From: Rhodocyclaceae bacterium
GTDB taxonomy: Bacteria > Pseudomonadota > Gammaproteobacteria > Burkholderiales > Rhodocyclaceae
NCBI GenBank assembly: GCA_018262775.1
Contig: JADFDU010000056.1
Location: forward strand, 37,723 to 101,722
Direction: 5' to 3'
Length of the DNA stretch: 64,000 nt
The position numbers were made by a program, and so were the translations under genes. Positions 1 to 9,521 of this stretch are shown in pieces; position 1 is the stretch's first letter; every line of letters begins with the position of its first letter. A model generated the notes under the pieces. It saw only the letters and a list, made by a program, of their open reading frames with translations, made no database searches and was not told the DNA's origin.

Positions 1-1
1 C

Positions 2-664
2 AGCATCTTTTCGACCCTGCAAGTGGTACCACTGATCCTGCTCACCCTGGAAGCCTGGCAATTCCGCAATACGCCACAGCGGGCCCTGGAGGGTGCCGGC
101 GGACGCGCCGCCTTCGGCCAGGCCGAAGCCTTCCTGTTCCTGATCGGCGTGAACTTCTGGAACTTCTTCGGCGCCGGGGTGTTCGGCTTCATCATCAATC
201 TGCCGATCGTCAATTACTACGAGCACGGCACCTATCTGACGGTCAACCACGGCCATGCGGCACTCATGGGCGTCTATGGCAATCTGGCCATCGCCGCCGT
301 GCTCTTCTGCAGCCGCTACCTGATCGCGGCGCAGGCCTGGGACGCGCGCCTGCTGCGCCGCATCTTCTGGGCGCTCAACCTCGGCCTGATGCTGATGGTG
401 GCGATCGACCTGTTCCCGGTCGGCATCGCCCAACTTAACGAAGTGCTCGCCCACGGCCTGTGGCAGGCCCGCTCGCAATCATTCGTGCAGGGAGACCTCT
501 TTCAGACCCTTACCTGGGCACGCATCATCGGCGGCGCACTCTTCGTCATGGGCGGCGTCCTGCCCCTGGCGTGGTTCATGGCCACGCGCGCCTTGGCCCT
601 CAAGCACGCTGGATCCGGCGTGCCTGCAGTCCTTGCCGGCGAGCCGGTCCAGGCACCGGAGTAG
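2..664 (+). CDS. norB: Nitric oxide reductase large subunit (C-terminal part)
   Basis: The frame is open from the left edge, so only about the last 220 residues are present. This membrane subunit reduces NO to N2O. The fragment shows several hydrophobic helices and the segment NLPIVNYYEHGTYLTVNHGHAA; in the family the two histidines of NHGHAA (nt 245-259) ligate heme b3 and heme b. It ends with TAG 48 nt before gmk, with no obvious terminator between. Whether it is a cNOR (with NorC) or a quinol-type enzyme cannot be decided without the N terminus. It supplies N2O for the nos system encoded further right. Confidence 0.88.
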   Translation, partial: SIFSTLQVVPLILLTLEAWQFRNTPQRALEGAGGRAAFGQAEAFLFLIGVNFWNFFGAGVFGFIINLPIVNYYEHGTYLTVNHGHAALMGVYGNLAIAAVLFCSRYLIAAQAWDARLLRRIFWALNLGLMLMVAIDLFPVGIAQLNEVLAHGLWQARSQSFVQGDLFQTLTWARIIGGALFVMGGVLPLAWFMATRALALKHAGSGVPAVLAGEPVQAPE

Positions 665-712
665 GCGCGGCACCGCACGCGCGACGATGCCGAGATAGGT
701 ACAATCCCCGGT

Positions 713-1330
713 ATGTCTGGCAATCTGTTCATCGTCGCCGCCCCCTCCGGCGCCGGCAAGACGACACTGGTGAAAATGCTGACCGAGCGCGACAGCGGCA
801 TCCGGCTGTCCGTGTCGTACACCACCCGCGCGCCACGGCCGGGCGAGATGAATGGCCGCGAGTACCATTTCGTCGATGTGCCGGCCTTCCTCACCATGCG
901 TGAGCGGGGTGAGTTCATCGAGAGCGCCGAGGTGCATGGCAATCATTACGGCACCTCGCGCGTGTGGATCGAGAAAGAGATGGCCGCTGGCAGGGACATC
1001 CTGCTGGAGATCGACTGGCAGGGCGCGCAGCAGGTGCGCGCGCTGTTTCCGGGCTGCATCGGCATTTTCGTCCTGCCGCCGTCCGTCGAGGCGCTGGAGC
1101 GGCGCCTGGCGGGGCGCGGCCAGGACAGCGCCGACATCATCGCCCGTCGCGTGGCTGCCGCGCTGAGCGAGATGCAGCATCTCGGTGAGTTCGAATATGT
1201 TATTATTAACAACGAATTGCCGGAGGCAATCGCAGACCTCCAGAGCGTCGTGCGCGCGGTACGGTTGCGCTGCGACGCGCAACGGACCCGCCACCGCGCG
1301 CTTTTCTCGTTCATCGAACAGGACACCTAG
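713..1330 (+). CDS. gmk: Guanylate kinase
   Basis: Phosphorylates GMP to GDP with ATP in the cytoplasm. The 205-residue protein has the usual family length, with a P-loop ([10 protein letters not shown]) near residues 9-18, a GMP-binding segment around [11 protein letters not shown], and YGTSR further on. It is followed after 8 nt by rpoZ and then spoT, a common proteobacterial order that links guanine nucleotide supply with ppGpp metabolism. An upstream yicC, often found before gmk, is not seen; norB precedes it instead. Confidence 0.97.
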   Translation: MSGNLFIVAAPSGAGKTTLVKMLTERDSGIRLSVSYTTRAPRPGEMNGREYHFVDVPAFLTMRERGEFIESAEVHGNHYGTSRVWIEKEMAAGRDILLEIDWQGAQQVRALFPGCIGIFVLPPSVEALERRLAGRGQDSADIIARRVAAALSEMQHLGEFEYVIINNELPEAIADLQSVVRAVRLRCDAQRTRHRALFSFIEQDT

Positions 1331-1338
1331 GAAAAACC

Positions 1339-1545
1339 ATGGCCCGCATTACCATCGAAGACTGCCTCAAAAGAATCCCCAACCGCTTCCAGCTCACCTT
1401 GGTCGCCACCTACCGCGCCCGCCAGATCACCATCGGCGCTACGCCCATGCTCGAGGGCGAGAAGGACAAGCCGACCGTCATCGCACTGCGCGAAATCGCC
1501 GAGGGCAAGGTCGGACTGGAAGTGCTCAACCGCGGGCAGGCCTGA
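1339..1545 (+). CDS. rpoZ: RNA polymerase omega subunit
   Basis: A 68-residue protein with the diagnostic N terminus [19 protein letters not shown] followed by TYRARQI. Omega assists beta-prime folding and assembly of RNA polymerase and forms part of a ppGpp site in proteobacteria. It lies 8 nt after gmk and 31 nt before spoT, almost certainly in the same transcript. The length is typical for the short betaproteobacterial form. Confidence 0.96.
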   Translation: MARITIEDCLKRIPNRFQLTLVATYRARQITIGATPMLEGEKDKPTVIALREIAEGKVGLEVLNRGQA

Positions 1546-1576
1546 ACCGTCCCGCGGGAGAGGATGGTGACCGGAC

Positions 1577-3748
1577 ATGCAAGTCTCCGCGCCATCCTGC
1601 GGCCCGCAAACCGCTGAAGCCTACGAAACCGAACGGCGCCTGCAGCTGGAAAAGCTGAGGGAACTGCTCGGCACCTACCTCAAGCCCGAGGACATCGAAC
1701 GCGTCGCTGCCGCCTTTCTTTTCTCGGCGGAGGCGCACCAGGGCCAGTTTCGCATCAGCGGCGATCCCTATTTCTCCCACCCGCTTGCCGTCGCCGGCAT
1801 CCTCACCGGCTGGAATCTCGACGCCCCGGCGCTCATGGCAGCGTTGCTGCACGACGTCACCGAAGACACCGAGATCACCAACAAGGAGCTCGGCGAGAAG
1901 TTCGGCAAGGTCACGGCCGAGCTGGTCGACGGCGTTTCCAAGCTGGACAAGATCGAGTTCCAGTCCATCGAGGACGCCCAGGCCGAGAACTTCCGCAAGA
2001 TGCTGCTGGCGATGGCGCGTGACGTGCGCGTCATCCTCATCAAGCTGGCCGACCGGCTGCACAACATGCGCACGCTGGACACCCTGCGGCCGGACAAGCG
2101 CCGCCGCATTGCCCGCGAGACGCTGGAGATCTACGCGCCGATCGCTAACCGGCTGGGCCTCAACAACCTCTACCGCGAGTTGCAAGAGCTGGCTTTTCGC
2201 CACACCTGGCCGCTGCGCTATGGCGTGCTGGCCAAGGCCGTCAAGGCGGCGCGCGGCAATCGGCGCGAAGTCGTGGGCAAGATCCAGCAGGCGATCAAGG
2301 AGCGCATGGCCGAGGCGAAAATCGAGGCCGAGGTCATGGGCCGCGAGAAGCACCTGTTCGGCATCTACCGCAAGATGCGCGGCAAGTCGCTCTCCTTTTC
2401 CCAGGTGCTCGACATTTACGGCTTCCGCGTCATCGTCAAGGACGTGCCGACCTGCTATCTGGTGCTGGGCACCCTGCACGGCCTGTTCAAACCGGTGCCG
2501 GGCAAGTTCAAGGACTATATCGCCATCCCCAAGGGCAACGGCTACCAGTCGCTGCACACCACGCTCATTGGCCCCTACGGCACGCCGGTGGAAGTGCAGA
2601 TCCGCACCACCGAGATGCACCACGTTGCCGAAGCGGGTGTCGCCTCGCACTGGCTCTACAAGGACGACAAGAGCCTCTCCGAACTGCAGCAGCGCACGCA
2701 CATGTGGCTGCAGTCGCTGCTCGAGCTACAGTCGACCTCGGGCGACTCGGCGGAATTCCTCGAACACCTCAAGATCGACCTCTTCCCCGGCGAGGTCTAT
2801 GTATTCACGCCGATGGGCAAGATCCTGCCGCTGCCGCGCGGCTCGACGGCGGTGGATTTCGCCTATGCTGTACACACCGACATCGGCAATCGCTGCGTCG
2901 CCTGTCGCATCAACCACGAGCTGATGCCGCTGCGCACCGAGCTGAGGAACGGCGACCAGATCGATGTCATCACCGCCTCGCACGCCAACCCGAATCCGGC
3001 CTGGCTGTCCTACGTCAAGACCGGCAAGGCGCGCTCGCAGATCCGGCATTTCCTCAAGACCGTGCAGCAGGCCGAGTCGGCGCGTCTCGGCGAGCGCCTG
3101 CTGGCCAAGGCGCTTGCCGACTTGAGCGTCGGGTTGGACACGATCAAGGAGCCGACCTGGGAAAAGGTGCTGCGCGAGTCAGGCGCGAAGGCGAAGGAGG
3201 AGGTGTTGACCGACATCGGCCTGGGCAAGCGCATGGCGCCGGTAGTGGCGCGCCGCCTGCTGCTGCACGGCGAAGCGCAGCAGGACGAAGTGCGCGCGGC
3301 CGGGCCGGTGCCGATCCGCGGCACCGAGGGCATGGCGGTGCAGCTGGCAAGGTGCTGCCAGCCCATTCCCGGTGATCCGATCATCGGCTCGATCAAGAAA
3401 GGCCAGGGGCTCGTCGTGCACGTCTTCGACTGCCCCGGCATCCTCAAGTCGCGCGTGCAGGATGCGGACAAGTGGCTGGATGTCGAATGGGCGCCGGAGA
3501 GCGGTCACCTTTTCGACACGCGCATCCGCGTCGTTACGCAGAACACGCCCGGTGTGCTGGCCAAGGTCGCCGGCGGCATCGCCGAGGCCGGCTCGAACAT
3601 CCTCAACGTGAACATGGATGAGGAGCGCGACGCCTGCACCGCACTCGACTTCATCCTGCAGGTGAGCGACCGCGTGCACCTCGCGCGCATCATGCGCACC
3701 TTGCGGCTCATCCCCGAGGTGGTGCGCATCTCCCGCGTGCGGGAGTAG
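1577..3748 (+). CDS. spoT: Bifunctional (p)ppGpp synthetase/hydrolase
   Basis: Makes and degrades the stringent-response alarmone. Domains in order: HD hydrolase with LLHDVTEDT (about residue 90) and KLADRLHNMRTL; synthetase with YIAIPKGNGYQSLHTT (about 315) and VEVQIRTTEMH, the acidic EXQIR form of bifunctional SpoT/Rel enzymes; TGS around 400-460; conserved RCCQPIPGD near 590; and a C-terminal ACT domain from about 645. At 723 residues it is full length. The ATG at 1577 follows GGAGAGGATGG. The HD histidine/aspartate pair appears intact, so hydrolase activity is expected. Confidence 0.96.
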   Translation: MQVSAPSCGPQTAEAYETERRLQLEKLRELLGTYLKPEDIERVAAAFLFSAEAHQGQFRISGDPYFSHPLAVAGILTGWNLDAPALMAALLHDVTEDTEITNKELGEKFGKVTAELVDGVSKLDKIEFQSIEDAQAENFRKMLLAMARDVRVILIKLADRLHNMRTLDTLRPDKRRRIARETLEIYAPIANRLGLNNLYRELQELAFRHTWPLRYGVLAKAVKAARGNRREVVGKIQQAIKERMAEAKIEAEVMGREKHLFGIYRKMRGKSLSFSQVLDIYGFRVIVKDVPTCYLVLGTLHGLFKPVPGKFKDYIAIPKGNGYQSLHTTLIGPYGTPVEVQIRTTEMHHVAEAGVASHWLYKDDKSLSELQQRTHMWLQSLLELQSTSGDSAEFLEHLKIDLFPGEVYVFTPMGKILPLPRGSTAVDFAYAVHTDIGNRCVACRINHELMPLRTELRNGDQIDVITASHANPNPAWLSYVKTGKARSQIRHFLKTVQQAESARLGERLLAKALADLSVGLDTIKEPTWEKVLRESGAKAKEEVLTDIGLGKRMAPVVARRLLLHGEAQQDEVRAAGPVPIRGTEGMAVQLARCCQPIPGDPIIGSIKKGQGLVVHVFDCPGILKSRVQDADKWLDVEWAPESGHLFDTRIRVVTQNTPGVLAKVAGGIAEAGSNILNVNMDEERDACTALDFILQVSDRVHLARIMRTLRLIPEVVRISRVRE

Positions 3749-3792
3749 AATCCGTCCTTCAGAGACACCCACAGGCAACTACAGGCATCCAC

Positions 3793-3975
3793 ATGGCCCA
3801 GTACGAATCCGAGCACACGCAGTTCATGCGCCAATGGCTGGCGCAGCACCCCGAGGAAATCGCCGAGCAGAAGAGCGGCCGCGCGCTGTGGTGGGACAAG
3901 GCGCCGCAGACCCCTGACGAGCAGCGCCGCTTCAAGGAGTCGAAAGTGCCGCAGAAGGCCTACGTCTATCGATGA
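3793..3975 (+). CDS. DUF3460 family small protein
   Basis: A 60-residue acidic/basic soluble protein (MAQYESEHTQFMRQW... ending KAYVYR) that matches the betaproteobacterial DUF3460 family, whose role is unknown. Its pattern of a QFMRQWLAQHPE helix, a WWDK motif and a VPQKAYVYR tail is characteristic. It lies 44 nt after spoT and may be cotranscribed with it. No signal peptide or membrane segment is present. Confidence 0.82.
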   Translation: MAQYESEHTQFMRQWLAQHPEEIAEQKSGRALWWDKAPQTPDEQRRFKESKVPQKAYVYR

Positions 3976-4027
3976 ACAAAAGTCGGCCGCCGTACCACGG
4001 CGACTGACTTTCGCCCGCCGCAATCGC

Positions 4028-5455
4028 TTGCTCGCCCCCTCCATCGTTTTCGTCGATCTCGAGACCACCGGCGCCAATCCGGCGTTCGACCGTGTCATCG
4101 AGGTCGGCATCGTCAAGGTGAGCGACGGGCAGATCGAGTACGAGTGGTCCACGCTGGTCGACCCGGGCGAATCCATCCCGTCGCTCATCCAGGGCTTTAC
4201 CGGCATCAGCAACGAGATGGTGCGCGGCGCGCCGCGCTTCGCCGATCTCGCCGATGAGGTGTTCGCGCGCCTCGAGGGCAGCCTCTTCGTCGCCCACAAT
4301 GTGCGCTTCGACTACGGCTTCCTCAAAAACGAATTCAAGCGCCTGGGCAGGGAGTTCCAGCCGCGCGTGCTGTGCACCGTCAAGCTGTCGCGCGCCCTCT
4401 ATCCCGAGCACCACCGCCACGGCCTCGATGCCGTCATCGCCCGCCACGGCCTGTCCTGCGCCGCGCGCCACCGCGCACTGGGCGACGCGCGCGTGCTGTG
4501 GGATTTCGTCCAGCTGGCTTATGCCGAAAAGTCGCCCGAAGCGATCCAGGCCGCCCTGAAGAAAGCCATGAAGACGCCCAGCCTGCCCTCCGGGCTGGAG
4601 CGCAGCGCGCTCGACATGGTGCCGGAGGCGCCGGGCGTGTACCTCTTCTATGGCGACAGCCCGCGCGTGTCCGGCAATGCCGACGAGTTGCCGTTGTACA
4701 TCGGCAAGGGCGTCAGCATGCGCGCTCGCGTGCAAGCGCATTTCACCGCCGATCACGGTAGCGGCCGCGCTCTGCGCCTCGCGCAGGAGGTGAAGCGCGT
4801 CGACTGGATCGAGACGGCGGGGGAACTCGGCGCCCTGCTGCTGGAAGCGCGCCTCATCAAGGAAAAATCGCCCATCCACAACCGCCGCCTGCGCCGCAAC
4901 GACGACCTGTGCGCCCTGCGCCTGAAGGAGGATGGCGACGTTGCTCTCGAGGTGGTACCGCTGGCGGGCATTCCGGCGGAGGAACTCGGCGAACTTTACG
5001 GCCAGTTCAAATCGAAGCGCGAGGCGAACAACACATTACGCGAACTCGCCGCCGAGCACGGCCTGTGCCTCAAGCGTCTCGGTCTGGAGCAGGGCAAGGG
5101 CCCCTGCTTCAATCACCAGATCAAGCGCTGCAAGGGCGTCTGCGTGGGCAAGGAAAGCCCGCAGCGGCACGACCTGCGCCTGAAGACGGCGCTGGCCGTG
5201 CTCAAGCTGCGCACCTGGCCGTTCGCGGGACGCATCGCCCTGCGCGAGCACCATGCGCAGAGCGAACGCTGCGAATGGCACCTGTTCGAATCCTGGTGCT
5301 ACCTCGGCACGGCGAAGAGCGAGGCCGAATTGCACGAGGCGGCACACGCGCGCTGCGAGCCGCACTTCGATCTCGACACCTACCGCATCCTGCGGCGCGA
5401 ACTGGAGAAGCGCGCCGGTTCGCTGGACATCCTGAAATTGAACCGCCATGACTAA
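4028..5455 (+). CDS. DEDDh exonuclease fused to a UvrC/Cho-type GIY-YIG nuclease
   Basis: Two nuclease domains in one 475-residue protein. Residues about 5-165 form a DnaQ-like 3'-5' exonuclease ([20 protein letters not shown], and the H...GDAR end of a DEDDh site). From about residue 195 there is a GIY-YIG domain (PGVYLF, LYIGKG) followed by UvrC/Cho-like sequence including [13 protein letters not shown]. The likely role is DNA repair, in the manner of E. coli Cho with an added proofreading-type exonuclease. The start is a TTG; upstream in-frame codons offer no ATG or GTG. It overlaps rluF by 8 nt. Confidence 0.85.
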   Translation: MLAPSIVFVDLETTGANPAFDRVIEVGIVKVSDGQIEYEWSTLVDPGESIPSLIQGFTGISNEMVRGAPRFADLADEVFARLEGSLFVAHNVRFDYGFLKNEFKRLGREFQPRVLCTVKLSRALYPEHHRHGLDAVIARHGLSCAARHRALGDARVLWDFVQLAYAEKSPEAIQAALKKAMKTPSLPSGLERSALDMVPEAPGVYLFYGDSPRVSGNADELPLYIGKGVSMRARVQAHFTADHGSGRALRLAQEVKRVDWIETAGELGALLLEARLIKEKSPIHNRRLRRNDDLCALRLKEDGDVALEVVPLAGIPAEELGELYGQFKSKREANNTLRELAAEHGLCLKRLGLEQGKGPCFNHQIKRCKGVCVGKESPQRHDLRLKTALAVLKLRTWPFAGRIALREHHAQSERCEWHLFESWCYLGTAKSEAELHEAAHARCEPHFDLDTYRILRRELEKRAGSLDILKLNRHD

Positions 5456-6188
5456 CGACGGAAGGATCCGCATCTCCAAGTTGATGTCCGAGCAGGGGCT
5501 GTGTTCCCGCCGTGAGGCCGATGCCTACATCGAGCGCGGCTGGGTCTTTGTCGATGGCGAGCGCGTCACCGAACTGGGCAGCCGTGGGCTGCCGACGCAG
5601 AAGATCACGCTCAGCCGCGAGGCGCAATCGAGTCAGTTGTCGCGCGTCACCATCCTCCTCAACAAGCCGATTGGTTTCGTCTCCGGTCAGGCCGAGCAGG
5701 GCTACAAACCCGCGGTCACCCTGATTACCGCCGCCGCACGCCACAGCGGCGACAAGTCGACGCAGCGCTTCAATCCGGCGCACCTGAAAGGCCTCGCCCC
5801 GGCCGGGCGTCTCGACATCGACTCCACCGGCCTGCTGGTGCTGACCCAGGACGGGCGCATTGCCAAGCTGCTCATCGGCGAGGATTCGCGCATCGAGAAA
5901 GAATACCTGGTGCGTGTCGAAGGCCACCTCGACGAGAAACAGATGGCCCTGCTCAACCATGGCCTTTCCCTCGACGAACAGGCGCTCAAGCCGGCCAAGG
6001 TGAGCTGGCAGAACACGGACCAGCTGCGCTTCGTTCTGCGCGAAGGCAAGAAGCGGCAGATCCGCCGCATGTGCGAACTGGTCGGGCTGAAGGTGACGGG
6101 CCTCAAGCGCATCCGCATCGGCAGCGTCAAGCTCGGCGACCTGCCCGGCGGCAAGTGGCGCTACCTGCGAGACGACGAGCGTTTCTGA
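5448..6188 (+). CDS. rluF: 23S rRNA pseudouridine synthase, RsuA/RluF type
   Basis: Isomerises a uridine in 23S rRNA (U2604 in E. coli RluF). An N-terminal S4 RNA-binding domain ([20 protein letters not shown], residues about 5-60) precedes the catalytic core, where [13 protein letters not shown] near residue 120 carries the catalytic aspartate; [10 protein letters not shown] lies near 200. The 246-residue protein lacks the long basic tail of E. coli RluF. Assignment to RluF rather than RsuA/RluE rests on overall resemblance, so the exact target base is uncertain. Confidence 0.85.
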   Translation: MTNDGRIRISKLMSEQGLCSRREADAYIERGWVFVDGERVTELGSRGLPTQKITLSREAQSSQLSRVTILLNKPIGFVSGQAEQGYKPAVTLITAAARHSGDKSTQRFNPAHLKGLAPAGRLDIDSTGLLVLTQDGRIAKLLIGEDSRIEKEYLVRVEGHLDEKQMALLNHGLSLDEQALKPAKVSWQNTDQLRFVLREGKKRQIRRMCELVGLKVTGLKRIRIGSVKLGDLPGGKWRYLRDDERF

Positions 6189-6254
6189 ATCCCGGTATCG
6201 ACAGTCTGCGTAAGCTATTCTCAAAAAACGCGCTGATGTAGACCGCTACCGTCC

Positions 6255-6280
6255 GAAAGTCAGCCCCCACGACACGGCGA
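6255..6280. repeat. 26-bp sequence repeated inside nosL
   Basis: Begins CGAAAGTCAGCCCCC and ends CGACACGGCG. It recurs at 17925-17950 with one mismatch. Here it is intergenic; there it is coding, near the 3' end of nosL. It contains the AAAGTCAG octamer that is over-represented in the window. Confidence 0.7.
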
Positions 6281-6314
6281 GACCACAGAGATTCCGCCCA
6301 CACAGCCTCCAACC

Positions 6315-6791
6315 ATGCGCACTGTCTGGTTCTTCGGTCTCATCACTGCTGCGCTCTTCGCAGGTATTGCCGTCTATCTGCTGCCGCTCAAGCCGAGCGT
6401 CGTCAGCCTGCAATTCACGTTTAGCGAGTCGGCATTCCTGGCCGTTCTGCATCGCTGGCAAGCCGATGACATCGCCCGCTTCAAGGCGCACTTCGTCGCC
6501 GACTATGCCCTCCTGGTGTGCTACGGCGTTTTCGGCTACACCTTCGCCAGGCGGACCCTTCTTTTCGGCAGCGGTTCGCACGGGCGCAAGCGATTGCTCT
6601 CCTGGCTGCTGCCGCTGGCCGCGCTGATGGATGCCATCGAGAACGCCCTGCATCTTTATCTTATTTCAGCAGCGTCGCATGCAACTGCTGCACTGTTTCC
6701 GGCGGCCGGCGTTGTCGCGACCTTGAAGTGGCTGCTTCTGGGGGCTTTCGTAACCGCTGCGGTCCTCAGCCTTCGCACACGAACGCGCTGA
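6315..6791 (+). CDS. Small integral membrane protein, function unknown
   Basis: I do not recognise this 158-residue protein. It has a hydrophobic N-terminal helix (about 5-25), a loop, then apparent helices around 68-82, 95-118 and 128-150, with a charged DAIENALH segment between the third and fourth. It lies alone between rluF and the oppositely oriented modC. A weak purine-rich stretch precedes the ATG. Nothing in the context fixes a role. Confidence 0.6.
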   Translation: MRTVWFFGLITAALFAGIAVYLLPLKPSVVSLQFTFSESAFLAVLHRWQADDIARFKAHFVADYALLVCYGVFGYTFARRTLLFGSGSHGRKRLLSWLLPLAALMDAIENALHLYLISAASHATAALFPAAGVVATLKWLLLGAFVTAAVLSLRTRTR

Positions 6792-6825
6792 TACGCCGCG
6801 CAGTCGGCGAACAGCCCGTATTTGT

Positions 6826-7941
6826 CTAGTCCGCCCGCGTTTCCGCGGGCGGCTCCCACGGCATGAGGTGAATGCTCGAGGCGAGCAGGGTGACACGCGC
6901 CATGGCGCCGGGCGCGATCTCGTTGCGTTCGGCGACATGGGTGGGTACGGAGAAGGCCAGTGGTTCGCCGCCGCCTTCCGGCAACAGGCGTATCTGCGTG
7001 AAGGGACCGAGGCGCAGGCAATCCTGCACGGTGCCGGCGACGGGATTCTCCGCCTCGCCGCGCGAGGGCCGCTCGCGCCGGTGCAAGAGCACGCCTTCGG
7101 GCGGGATCACCCAGGCAACGCGGTCGCCACCGGCGCCTGCGATGCGCGTCACCGCAAGACGGTGGCCGAGCCAGGCCAATTTCAGATCGTCCCCTTCGCT
7201 GACCAGCGTGCCCTCGAAGAGATTCTGCAGGCCGACCAGGCGCGCGATGGCGGCGTTGTCGGGTTGCGTCAGCACTTGCTCCGGAGGGCCGCTCTGGAGG
7301 GTGTTGCCCTTGTGCAGGATCACCATGCGGTCGGCCAGCATGCGCGCTTCGTCGAGATCGTGCGTCACCAGCAGCATGGGGATATTGAGGTGGGCGCGTA
7401 ACCGCGCCAGTTCCTGCTGCAGCTTGCGCCGTGTCACCTGGTCCACTGCCGAGAAGGGTTCGTCGAGCAGCAGCACGGCGGGATCGCGCGCCAGGGCGCG
7501 GGCCACGGCGACGCGCTGCTGCTGGCCGCCGGAGAGCGCGGCGGGCTTGCGTTGCGCCAGGCCGTCGAGATGCACGCGGGTGAGCAGTTCGTGTGCCCGT
7601 GCCGTGCGCTCGGCAAAAGTCAGTCCGCCCAGGGCGGCGGCGACGTTCTCCAGCGCGGTGAGGTGCGGGAAGAGGGCGTAGTTCTGGAAGACGAAGCCGA
7701 TGCGGCGCGCCTGCACCGGATGGTTGATGGCGGCGGCGGCATCGAACCAGGTCTCGCCGTTGCAGCGAATGGCGCCGTCCGCCGCCGTGTGCAGTCCGGC
7801 GATGCAGCGCAGCAGCGTCGACTTGCCGCTGCCGGAAGGGCCGACCAGCGCCAGCAGTTCACCCGGCGCGCACTCGAGCTCCGCGTCGAGCGGGATCGGC
7901 GCGCGCTGGCGGAGCGTCACTTCGAGGCCGGGCGCGCTCAT
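6826..7941 (-). CDS. modC: Molybdate ABC transporter ATP-binding protein
   Basis: ATPase of the molybdate importer. Walker A GPSGSGKST lies near residue 33, the signature LSGGQQQRV near 130, Walker B VLLLDEP follows, and a C-terminal TOBE/Mop-like region (about 290-355) fits ModC. The 371-residue length is normal. Its ATG overlaps the stop of a mini-ORF (7938-8060) that separates it from modB. It supplies molybdenum for the molybdopterin enzyme NapA encoded in the next operon. Confidence 0.93.
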   Translation of the reverse strand: MSAPGLEVTLRQRAPIPLDAELECAPGELLALVGPSGSGKSTLLRCIAGLHTAADGAIRCNGETWFDAAAAINHPVQARRIGFVFQNYALFPHLTALENVAAALGGLTFAERTARAHELLTRVHLDGLAQRKPAALSGGQQQRVAVARALARDPAVLLLDEPFSAVDQVTRRKLQQELARLRAHLNIPMLLVTHDLDEARMLADRMVILHKGNTLQSGPPEQVLTQPDNAAIARLVGLQNLFEGTLVSEGDDLKLAWLGHRLAVTRIAGAGGDRVAWVIPPEGVLLHRRERPSRGEAENPVAGTVQDCLRLGPFTQIRLLPEGGGEPLAFSVPTHVAERNEIAPGAMARVTLLASSIHLMPWEPPAETRAD

Positions 7942-8060
7942 GCTGCCTCCGCTGGGCCGCCCCGAGGAGGCAGCAAGCCAACACCCGGAAGCGGCGCCTT
8001 GTGCCGCTGAACTTGCGTCACCCCTTTCCGCGGGAAAGGGGGCAGAGGATAGGCCTTCAT
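7938..8060 (-). repeat. Two-hairpin intergenic repeat carrying a bridging mini-ORF (modB/modC)
   Basis: Contains hairpin A (GCTGCCTCC 7942-7950 with GGAGGCAGC 7966-7974) and hairpin B (CCCCTTTCC 8021-8029 with GGAAAGGGG 8033-8041). On the minus strand it is open throughout: an ATG overlapping the modB stop (ATGA) begins a 40-codon frame containing PPFPRKGVT and ending GPAEAA, whose TGA overlaps the modC ATG (ATGA). The same peptide pattern recurs between ccmC and ccmD. Whether it is translated is inference. Confidence 0.8.
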
Positions 8061-8725
8061 TGTTCCCTTTTGCCGATGCGGTGGGTGAAGAACTGGATCA
8101 ACACGATCGAAGCAAAGGAGAAGGCCACCAGCACCGCCGACAGCACGCCTGCCGCCTTGTCTTCGAAACCCTGCACGTGGTCGTAGATGGCGATCGACAC
8201 CGTGCGTGTTTCATCCGGGATGTTGCCGCCGATCATCAGCACCACGCCGAACTCGCCGAGCGTGTGGGCAAACGTCAGGACGATGGCGGTGAGCAGCCCC
8301 GGCCAGGCCAGCGGCAGCTCGATTTTCAGCAGCGTCTGCCAGCGCGTCAGGCCGCAGCACCAGGCGGCCTCGCGCACTTCGCGCGGGATGGCTTCGAGGG
8401 CGCGCTGCACGGGCTGCACGGCGAAGGGGAGATTGAAAATGAGCGAGGCAGCGAGCAGGCCGTCGAAGGAGAACACCAGGCTGCGCCCGGTCAATCCGTG
8501 GTAGAGCTGGCCGAGGGCGGAGTGCTGGCCGAAGGCGACCAGCAGGTAGAAGCCGAGCACGGTGGGCGGCAGCACCAGCGGCATGGCGATGAGGCCTTCC
8601 GCCACCAGTCGGCGCGAGGTGCGCATCGTCAGCAGCGGCCGTGAGATCAGCACGGCGAGCGGCAGCAGCAGCAGCGTTGTCGCTGCCGCCAGCTTGAGCG
8701 AGAGGATCCAGGCCGACCAGTCCAA
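8057..8725 (-). CDS. modB: Molybdate ABC transporter permease
   Basis: A 222-residue inner-membrane permease with about five to six hydrophobic segments and the ABC-importer EAA loop (EAAWCCGLTRWQTLLKIELP), which contacts ModC. Length and sequence fit ModB. It starts 4 nt after the modA stop, and its own stop overlaps the ATG of the repeat-borne mini-ORF leading into modC. Confidence 0.93.
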   Translation of the reverse strand: MDWSAWILSLKLAAATTLLLLPLAVLISRPLLTMRTSRRLVAEGLIAMPLVLPPTVLGFYLLVAFGQHSALGQLYHGLTGRSLVFSFDGLLAASLIFNLPFAVQPVQRALEAIPREVREAAWCCGLTRWQTLLKIELPLAWPGLLTAIVLTFAHTLGEFGVVLMIGGNIPDETRTVSIAIYDHVQGFEDKAAGVLSAVLVAFSFASIVLIQFFTHRIGKREQ

Positions 8726-8729
8726 TGGC

Positions 8730-9500
8730 TTAGGGTGCAGCGTAGCCGTGCTGCCGCAGCAGTGCCTGTGCCTGCGGCCCCAGCATGAAGTCGTGGAAGC
8801 GGCGCGCCGTGTCGCCGGCGCCCTTGATGAGCACCATGCGCTGCCGCAGCGGCGTGTGCCAGGATTCCGGCACGGTCGCCCAGGCGCCGCGTGCCTTCAT
8901 CTCCGGGCCGGCGGCGAGGGCCAGCGGGATGAAGCCGGCCTGCGACTCGCCGGTGGCAAGGAAGCGCGCGGTCTGCCCGACATTCTCGCCGAGCACGAGC
9001 TTGCCCTTGACGGCGTCCCACACGCCGAGATGCCCCAGCACCTCACGCGCCGCCCTGCCGTAGGGTGCCAGCTCCGGATTGGCGATGGCAAGGCGCTTCA
9101 AGCGGCCATCAGCCGCCGCGGCACTGAGGTCCTTGAGCTTGTTGTCGATGAGGACAGGGGAGCCCCGCGGCACGAAAAAGGCGAGGCGGCCGACGGCATA
9201 TACTGCGCCGGCGTTTTCGGCATGACCCTCTTTTGCGAGCGCTTCGGCGAACGCCTCGTCGGCGGACAGGAACAACTGGAAGGGCGCCCCCTGCGCGATC
9301 TGCCGGCGGAAGTTTCCCGAGGCACCGTAGGCGATCTTGACGCTGCGCCCGCTGGCTTGCGTAAAGGCTTCGACGATGGCCGGCATGGCGGTGCTTATGT
9401 TGGCAGCGACGGCGATGTTCGGCACATCCTGTGCGGCAGTGAGCGTCGGCAGGAACAGTGCCAGCGCGGCAAGTGTCCCGCGCACGGAGTTGGCGTGCAT
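8730..9500 (-). CDS. modA: Molybdate-binding periplasmic protein
   Basis: Substrate-binding protein of the importer. An N-terminal signal peptide (hydrophobic ALALFLPTLTAAQ) is followed by IAVAANISTAMPAIVEAF, the usual ModA opening, and YGASGNFRRQI and FQLFLSADEAF, which in the family shape the oxyanion site. I chose the ATG at 9500 because GGGGA lies at good spacing before it; the ATG at 9512 has no visible ribosome-binding site. First gene of modABC, transcribed away from napD. Confidence 0.92.
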   Translation of the reverse strand: MHANSVRGTLAALALFLPTLTAAQDVPNIAVAANISTAMPAIVEAFTQASGRSVKIAYGASGNFRRQIAQGAPFQLFLSADEAFAEALAKEGHAENAGAVYAVGRLAFFVPRGSPVLIDNKLKDLSAAAADGRLKRLAIANPELAPYGRAAREVLGHLGVWDAVKGKLVLGENVGQTARFLATGESQAGFIPLALAAGPEMKARGAWATVPESWHTPLRQRMVLIKGAGDTARRFHDFMLGPQAQALLRQHGYAAP

Positions 9501-9521
9501 GGCGATCCCCATTTACGTTTT

